Shown here one piece after another: positions 33,354-37,939 of a stretch of 37,939 nt of DNA. Each line of letters opens with the position of its first letter. Position 1 is the first letter of the stretch. The position numbers and the translations under genes were made by a program. Source of the DNA: Bacteroidales bacterium (lineage in GTDB: Bacteria > Bacteroidota > Bacteroidia > Bacteroidales > UBA932); the NCBI GenBank assembly GCA_017553545.1, contig JAFZKT010000027.1:1-37939 (forward strand), given 5' to 3'. The notes beneath the pieces are model-generated. The model saw nothing but the letters and a program-made list of their open reading frames with translations. It made no database searches and had not been told where the DNA came from.

Positions 33354-35362
33354 ATATGCACGCGTTCTTCTTCCGGACGGAACATGGCGTCGCCTTCCTT
33401 GATGTCAAAGGCGTCGAAGAAGGTCTGGAAGTTCCTGAGGCTCACGTTTACGCGGTTTACGGCCAGCGAGTGGGGATCCATATTGGTCAGGCGGGCCTTT
33501 TCCTGGTCCGTGATGTTCTGGGCCCAGATGGCGCCGTAGCTCAGGAAGAAGCGCTGGGCGGCGGTGAAGCCGTCGATCATCGGGTCTTTCCGGCCGCGGA
33601 TGGCGTTCTCCATGGCCGTGTAGGCGATGGACAGGCCGCCGTGGTCGCCGATGTTCTCTCCCAGGGTGAAGCGGCCCTTGGCGTGGATGCCGGGCAGGAC
33701 TTCCACCGCGTCGAACTGGGCCACCAGTTTATCGCCCAGAGCGGCGAACTTGGCCTTGTCTTCCGCGGTCCACCAGTTCACCATATTGCCGTCTGCGTCG
33801 AATTCGGAACCCTGGTCATCGAAGCCGTGGGACATTTCGTGGCCGATGACCACACCGATGCCGCCGTAATTGACGGGATCATCGGCGTCCGGATCGAAGA
33901 ATGGTTTCTGGAGGATGCCCGCCGGGAAGCAGATTTCGTTGGTGGTGGGGTTGTAGTAGGCGTTTACCGTCTGGGGAGTCATGCCCCATTCGGTCCTGTC
34001 CGTGGGCTTGCCCAGCTTGGACAGGTTGTCCTGCACGTACCAGGCGCTGGCTTCGCGCAGGTTTTCGTAGTAAGTTTTATCGGGGGTGATGTCCAGGGTG
34101 CTGTAGTCCTTCCATTTGTCCGGATAGCCGATCTTTACGGTGAAGGAGGCCAGTTTCTCCCGGGCCCGCACCTTGGTTTCCGCGCTCATCCATTCCAGGG
34201 CGTCGATGTGCTCCCCGAGGGCGGTGCGGAGGTTCTCCACCAGGGTCACCATCTTCTGCTTGGAGCTTTCCGGGAAATAACGCTCTACGTACATCTTTCC
34301 AACGGCTTCACCCAGCAGACTGTTGGGAACGCTCGTCGCCCGTCTCCAGCGGGGTGATTCTTCCTGGGCGCCGCCCATCTGGTGCGAGAAGAACTCCCAG
34401 GAGGCGGTATAGAATTCATCGGAAAGGGCGCTGCACTGTCCGGCCACGAACTGTGCCAGCAGATAGGCCTTCAGGTCTTCCAGGGAAGTCCGCTCGAATA
34501 GGCGGGACAAGGCGTCGAAATAGGACGGCTGTTCCACGATTATTTTTTCCTGCGGGCCGATTCCTGCCGCCTTGCAGACGGTGTTGAACCGCAGGCCGGG
34601 CCAGCGCCTGTCAATTTCCTCGGAGGACATGGGATTGTAGATGTCCTGCATCACGCGGTTCTGCTCACGGCTCCAGAAGGATTTGGCCATCGACAGCTCC
34701 ACGGCCATATCCTTCTTCATGATCTTTTCCGCATTCTTCACCCCGGCCAGCTTCAGTACCTTCACCAGGAAGTCCTTGTAGCCTTTAACCAGTTCTGCGT
34801 TCTCCGCTTTCAGGTAGTAGTTGCGGTCGCCCATTCCCAGGCCGCTCTGGCCCAGGTAAAGGACCTGCGAGTCACTGTCGGCCAGGTCCGACTCCACATA
34901 GGCGCCGAAGAAACCGTCGTCGCCGTAGAGATGCATCTTGCCCAGCAGGCGGGCCAACTCTTCCTTGCTCCTGACGGCCTGGATTTCGGCAATGTAGGGC
35001 TGGATGGGCTTCGCGCCCAAGGCGTTCCGGGTGGTGGAATCCAGGGCCATCTTGTACAGGTCCGCGATCTTCTGCTCCACGGTGCCCGGTTCGGTCTTCA
35101 GGGTGGTCATGCTCTCAAACAGGTCATTCAGGTTTTCCTGGGCCTGTTCGCGCAGGACGTCGAAACTGCCATAACGGGAGAATTCCGGCTTCAGGGGATT
35201 GTTCTTCTGCCAGCCGCCGGTGGCATACTGGTAGAAGTTTTCCTTGGGACTCACGGAGGGGTCCAGGCTGTCCATATCAAGAGCAGCTGTCTTCTTGGGG
35301 CCCTGCGCCGCTACGGAAAACAGGGAAAACAGGGCAATCGCAAGGATGAGTGTTTTTTTCAT
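33347..35362 (-). CDS. pepO: M13 family zinc metallopeptidase (PepO-like)
   Basis: 671 residues. A signal peptide (MKKTLILAIALFSLFSVAAQG) exports it. The zinc site is HEMSH at 508-512 followed by ENIGDHGG, the third ligand region of M13 (neprilysin) peptidases, and it ends MFRPEEERVHIW, close to the conserved C-terminus (CxxW is reduced to HIW). It cuts small peptides in the periplasm or outside. Its own promoter is at 35394-35401; the permease gene is downstream. Confidence 0.94.
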   Translation of the reverse strand: MKKTLILAIALFSLFSVAAQGPKKTAALDMDSLDPSVSPKENFYQYATGGWQKNNPLKPEFSRYGSFDVLREQAQENLNDLFESMTTLKTEPGTVEQKIADLYKMALDSTTRNALGAKPIQPYIAEIQAVRSKEELARLLGKMHLYGDDGFFGAYVESDLADSDSQVLYLGQSGLGMGDRNYYLKAENAELVKGYKDFLVKVLKLAGVKNAEKIMKKDMAVELSMAKSFWSREQNRVMQDIYNPMSSEEIDRRWPGLRFNTVCKAAGIGPQEKIIVEQPSYFDALSRLFERTSLEDLKAYLLAQFVAGQCSALSDEFYTASWEFFSHQMGGAQEESPRWRRATSVPNSLLGEAVGKMYVERYFPESSKQKMVTLVENLRTALGEHIDALEWMSAETKVRAREKLASFTVKIGYPDKWKDYSTLDITPDKTYYENLREASAWYVQDNLSKLGKPTDRTEWGMTPQTVNAYYNPTTNEICFPAGILQKPFFDPDADDPVNYGGIGVVIGHEMSHGFDDQGSEFDADGNMVNWWTAEDKAKFAALGDKLVAQFDAVEVLPGIHAKGRFTLGENIGDHGGLSIAYTAMENAIRGRKDPMIDGFTAAQRFFLSYGAIWAQNITDQEKARLTNMDPHSLAVNRVNVSLRNFQTFFDAFDIKEGDAMFRPEEERVHIW

Positions 35363-35393
35363 TATTGTGATGATTTAGATGATTCGCTGTTTG

Positions 35394-35401
35394 CAAATTT
35401 A
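35394..35401 (-). promoter_or_regulatory. -7 box of pepO (TAAATTTG)
   Basis: Full TAnnTTTG match on the minus strand, 31 bases before ATG 35362. Confidence 0.6.
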
Positions 35402-35413
35402 CGCATATTTGTG

Positions 35414-35421
35414 CATCTTTG
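35414..35421 (+). promoter_or_regulatory. Probable -7 box of the guanine deaminase unit (CATCTTTG)
   Basis: One mismatch to TAnnTTTG (C for T at the first position), preceded by TTTG at 35390-35393 with 20 bases between, close to the Bacteroidota -33/-7 spacing. It is 28 bases before ATG 35450. Confidence 0.45.
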
Positions 35422-35449
35422 TAATACAATACGAAAATAATTCAGCGAT

Positions 35450-35926
35450 ATGATCAGCGAACAGGATAAGGTTTTTATGCGGGAAGCCGTGCGGCTGTCC
35501 CGGGAAAGCGTGGAAAATGGCGGCGGCCCCTTCGGCGCCGTCATTGTGAAGGATGGAAAGATTGTGGCAGGGTCGTCCAATTCGGTTACCCTGGAGAATG
35601 ACCCTACCGCCCACGCGGAAGTGAGCTGCATCCGGAAGGCCTGTAAGGCACTGGGTACCTTTGATCTTTCCGGCTGCGATATTTATACCTCCTGTGAACC
35701 CTGCCCGATGTGCCTCGGCGCCATCTACTGGGCCCACCTGGACCGGATATTCTACGCCAACGACCGGAAGGACGCCGGTGCCATCGGCTTCGACGACGAC
35801 TTCATTTACGAAGAAATGGAAAAGCCGTTCGCCGCGCGCCGCACGCCCCTCATCCAGCTTCTCCGCTCGGAGGGATTGCAGGTTTTCAAAATGTGGGACC
35901 AGAAAGAAGATAAGACGGAATATTAG
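35450..35926 (+). CDS. guaD: Guanine deaminase (cytidine-deaminase fold)
   Basis: Converts guanine to xanthine. 158 residues with the zinc motif HAE (H55, E57) and PCPMC (C85, C88). The C-terminal part IGFDDDFIYEEMEKPFAARR and the final KTEY resemble Bacillus guanine deaminase rather than the tRNA-editing TadA; TadA remains a weaker alternative. The unit continues with a DMT transporter four bases later and then a BASS-like transporter. Confidence 0.85.
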   Translation: MISEQDKVFMREAVRLSRESVENGGGPFGAVIVKDGKIVAGSSNSVTLENDPTAHAEVSCIRKACKALGTFDLSGCDIYTSCEPCPMCLGAIYWAHLDRIFYANDRKDAGAIGFDDDFIYEEMEKPFAARRTPLIQLLRSEGLQVFKMWDQKEDKTEY

Positions 35927-35929
35927 GCC

Positions 35930-36844
35930 GTGACGCTTCTTTTCCTGCTTCTGGTAGCTTTGGTGGGGCTTTCCCTGCCTGTGCAGACGGCGGTGAACGC
36001 CCGCCTGCAGCATTTCCTGGGCTCCCCGCTTTCCGCCTCCTTCGTCTCCTTTGTCGTGGGAACGCTGGTGGTCTGGCTGGTGGCGCTCCCGGATCTGTCC
36101 CAGGGCGTTTCGGGCTGGGCCGGTGTTCCCTGGTACGCCTGGACGGGCGGTATCTGCGGGCTCATCGGCGTCACGCTCTACATTGTCCTTTTCCCCCGTC
36201 TGGGCGGCATCCAGACTGTTCTGCTGCCCATTTTGGGACAAATCGTGATGAGTATGCTCATCGACACTTTCGGCTGGTTCGGCTTAGAGGCAAAACCGCT
36301 GGGCCTGGCCCGCCTCATGGGGGCTTTGGTCGCCTTGGCGGGGGTGTGTCTGGCCGTTCTCCGGAAAGAATCCGGCCAGCAGAAGGAGCATAAGGAAAGT
36401 CTCCTGCCCTGGCAGCTGCTGGGCATCCTGGCGGGCGCGCTCATCGCAGCCCAGTCCGCCGCCAACGGCACGTTGGGGGGCTGCCTGCATTCGCCCATCC
36501 TGGCATCGGCCATCTCCTTTACCCTTTCCACCCTGCTGCTTTGCGTCCTGGTCTTTTCCCGCAAGGGAGAACGCGTTTGCCTCTCGCGGGTGTTCTCCGT
36601 TTCCCGGCCCTGGTGGACGTGGACGGGGGGTGTCATCGGCGTTTTCATCGTGGTGGGCTTTTCCGCCGCCGCCCCGGTGCTGGGCGTGGGGCTGATGACG
36701 GTGGTCAGCATCCTGGGACAACTCCTCAGCAGCGTGGCCATTGACCGCTACGGCCTGCTGGGCGCCCAAAAGATAGCGGTTTCCTGGCAGAAACTGGTGG
36801 GCATCCTGGTGGTGTTCGCCGGCGCCCTGCTCATCTACCTATGA
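35930..36844 (+). CDS. DMT family transporter (YdcZ-like, duplicated)
   Basis: 304 residues of inner-membrane protein with about ten hydrophobic helices, made of two similar halves. SLPVQTAVNARLQHFLGSPL and the second-half AAQSAANGTLGGCLHSPILA carry the repeated N(A/G)xL motif, as in the YdcZ/DUF606 family. The start is a GTG 4 bases after guaD. It probably exports or imports a small metabolite; placing next to guanine deaminase hints at a purine, which is inference. Confidence 0.85.
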   Translation: MTLLFLLLVALVGLSLPVQTAVNARLQHFLGSPLSASFVSFVVGTLVVWLVALPDLSQGVSGWAGVPWYAWTGGICGLIGVTLYIVLFPRLGGIQTVLLPILGQIVMSMLIDTFGWFGLEAKPLGLARLMGALVALAGVCLAVLRKESGQQKEHKESLLPWQLLGILAGALIAAQSAANGTLGGCLHSPILASAISFTLSTLLLCVLVFSRKGERVCLSRVFSVSRPWWTWTGGVIGVFIVVGFSAAAPVLGVGLMTVVSILGQLLSSVAIDRYGLLGAQKIAVSWQKLVGILVVFAGALLIYL

Positions 36845-37779
36845 TAAAAAGCATCATCAGAGACTGGATGCTGCCCGGGGCGCTGCTGTTGGGCACGGGA
36901 ACCTATCTGCTCTACCATTTTTTGCTCCCGGGCCTGCATGGGGCAGGGCCCTGGCTGCACACGCTGGTGTCCGAAGGACAGTTGGTCGGCATCTCTTTCC
37001 TTCTTTTCTTCCAGTTTGTGAAGATTTCGCCGCATGACCTTACGTTCAGCAAGTGGCACGTAGGAGCGCTCGCCATCCAAATTACCTTATTCCTGGGGTT
37101 TGCCTTCATCATCCGCCTGCTGGCTCCGGGCGCGCCCCGCATGCTCCTGGAGTGCGCGATGCTCTGCCTCATCTGCCCTACGGCATCGGCTTCAGGGGTT
37201 ATCACGGACCGCCTGGGCGGAAATCTGGCCGCCACGGTCACTTACCTGGTGATGATCAACGTGGCCGCGACCTTCCTTATCCCGCTGGTGATTCCGCTGG
37301 TGAATCCATCGGAAAGTCTGGGTTTCTGGCTCTATGTGGGACAGATTGCCCTGAAGATTTTCCCGGTGCTCATCCTGCCCGGCCTGGTGGCCTGGCTCAT
37401 CCGCTACACCTGCCCCCGCCTCCAGCGGCGCCTGATGCGCTGGGCGCCCAATTCCTTCTACATCTGGGGCGTCTGCCTTACGCTGGCCATGGTCCTCGCC
37501 ACCCGTGCGTTGGTCTGCAGCGGCCTGGGCCTGTGGGCTGTCGCCGGTATCGTGGCGGTATCCCTGCTCTGCTGCGCCTTCCAGTTCTTCACGGGCCGCC
37601 GCCTCGGCGCCCAGACCGCCGGCCAGGCCCTGGGCCAGAAGAACACCGGCTTCCTCATCTGGCTGGGATACAATTATTTAACCCCCGTCACTTCCGTGGC
37701 CGGGGGTCTCTATGCCATCTGGCAAAATCTGTATAACTCCTGGGAACTCTACCGCAAGGAGCATCCGAAAACTACTTGA
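36841..37779 (+). CDS. BASS-like transporter
   Basis: 312 residues with about nine or ten membrane helices. Segments CLICPTASASGVITDRLGG (about 102-120) and AGQALGQKNTGFLIWLGYNY resemble the bile acid/sodium symporter superfamily, in which paired crossing helices bind the ion. The substrate is unknown. Its ATG overlaps the DMT gene stop (ATGA). Its stop overlaps the convergent EF-P stop by a few bases. Confidence 0.8.
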   Translation: MIKSIIRDWMLPGALLLGTGTYLLYHFLLPGLHGAGPWLHTLVSEGQLVGISFLLFFQFVKISPHDLTFSKWHVGALAIQITLFLGFAFIIRLLAPGAPRMLLECAMLCLICPTASASGVITDRLGGNLAATVTYLVMINVAATFLIPLVIPLVNPSESLGFWLYVGQIALKIFPVLILPGLVAWLIRYTCPRLQRRLMRWAPNSFYIWGVCLTLAMVLATRALVCSGLGLWAVAGIVAVSLLCCAFQFFTGRRLGAQTAGQALGQKNTGFLIWLGYNYLTPVTSVAGGLYAIWQNLYNSWELYRKEHPKTT

Positions 37780-37939
37780 CTCTCTGGCCGTAGCTGCGGT
37801 CCGTGGTGTTCACGGTGATGACTTCGCCGGTTTCGATGAAGAGGGGGACCATGATCTTGGCGCCGGTCTCCAGGGTGACTTCCTTCAGGGCGCTGGTGGA
37901 GGCTGTGTTGACTTTCACGGCGGGCTCGCTGTAGGTAAC
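37772..37939 (-). CDS. efp: Elongation factor P, C-terminal 55 residues (runs off the window)
   Basis: The visible part reads ...VPLFIETGEVITVNTTDRSYGQRVK, where FIETGEVI and the final YGQRVK are standard for the third domain of EF-P, which rescues ribosomes stalled at polyproline. The modified Lys lies beyond the edge and cannot be checked. Confidence 0.93.
   Translation of the reverse strand, partial: VTYSEPAVKVNTASTSALKEVTLETGAKIMVPLFIETGEVITVNTTDRSYGQRVK

Overview
The window reads as ordinary chromosome of a GC-rich member of the Bacteroidales (Bacteroidota). Three lines of evidence support this. Most intergenic gaps carry the Bacteroidota sigma factor -7 box TAnnTTTG. Several protein families are typical of the phylum: a short PGDH with Lys for the catalytic His, a Porin_10-like outer-membrane protein, a DUF3127 protein with an SSB-like tail, and RecQ with a long C-terminal extension. 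Genes are packed in translationally coupled strings with ATGA or TAATG overlaps. The species cannot be fixed from the sequence; an uncultured gut or rumen lineage would fit. I see no tRNA, rRNA, CRISPR array, prophage or plasmid genes, and no gene-free stretch longer than 300 bases.

Layout. 1-2358 (minus): serC-serA-DUF1015, phosphoserine synthesis. 2388-4448: yigZ diverging from a pRiA4b ORF-3-like gene that overlaps miaA. 4445-8685 (minus): dnaG-metG. 8784-10292 (minus): a lipoprotein FKBP, the DUF3127 protein and a small membrane protein. 10441-12639 (plus): recQ. 12700-17450 (minus): five overlapping genes asnS-udk-TonB-like-unknown-M16 protease. 17507-20544 (minus): an orphan HTH-like protein and an exbB / unknown membrane protein / exbD / exbD cluster. 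20635-22973 (minus): a glycine-rich membrane protein, tatD and L-asparaginase. 23005-24163: a RAYT-type transposase and a REP palindrome array. 24164-28059 (minus): SRPBCC protein, an RsmF-like rRNA methyltransferase, queA and dprA. 28096-28707 (plus): NUDIX hydrolase. 28708-35362 (minus): M13 protease, a LolE/FtsX-like permease, a porin and a lytic transglycosylase. 35450-37779 (plus): guanine deaminase and two permeases. 37772-end (minus): the C-terminus of EF-P.

The least routine content is in repeats. (1) A RAYT transposase lies beside five copies of a 13-base palindrome whose arms covary. (2) A roughly 134-bp MITE-like element with 29-30 bp terminal inverted repeats is embedded in frame in metG. 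(3) A smaller cluster of hairpins lies in frame in the M16 protease. (4) The heptamer ATCGGCC/GGCCGAT occurs about 39 times on the two strands by hand count, several times the chance expectation, in at least three different codon contexts. (5) Five genes have a -7 box only 4-7 nt from the start codon, suggesting leaderless or nearly leaderless mRNAs.
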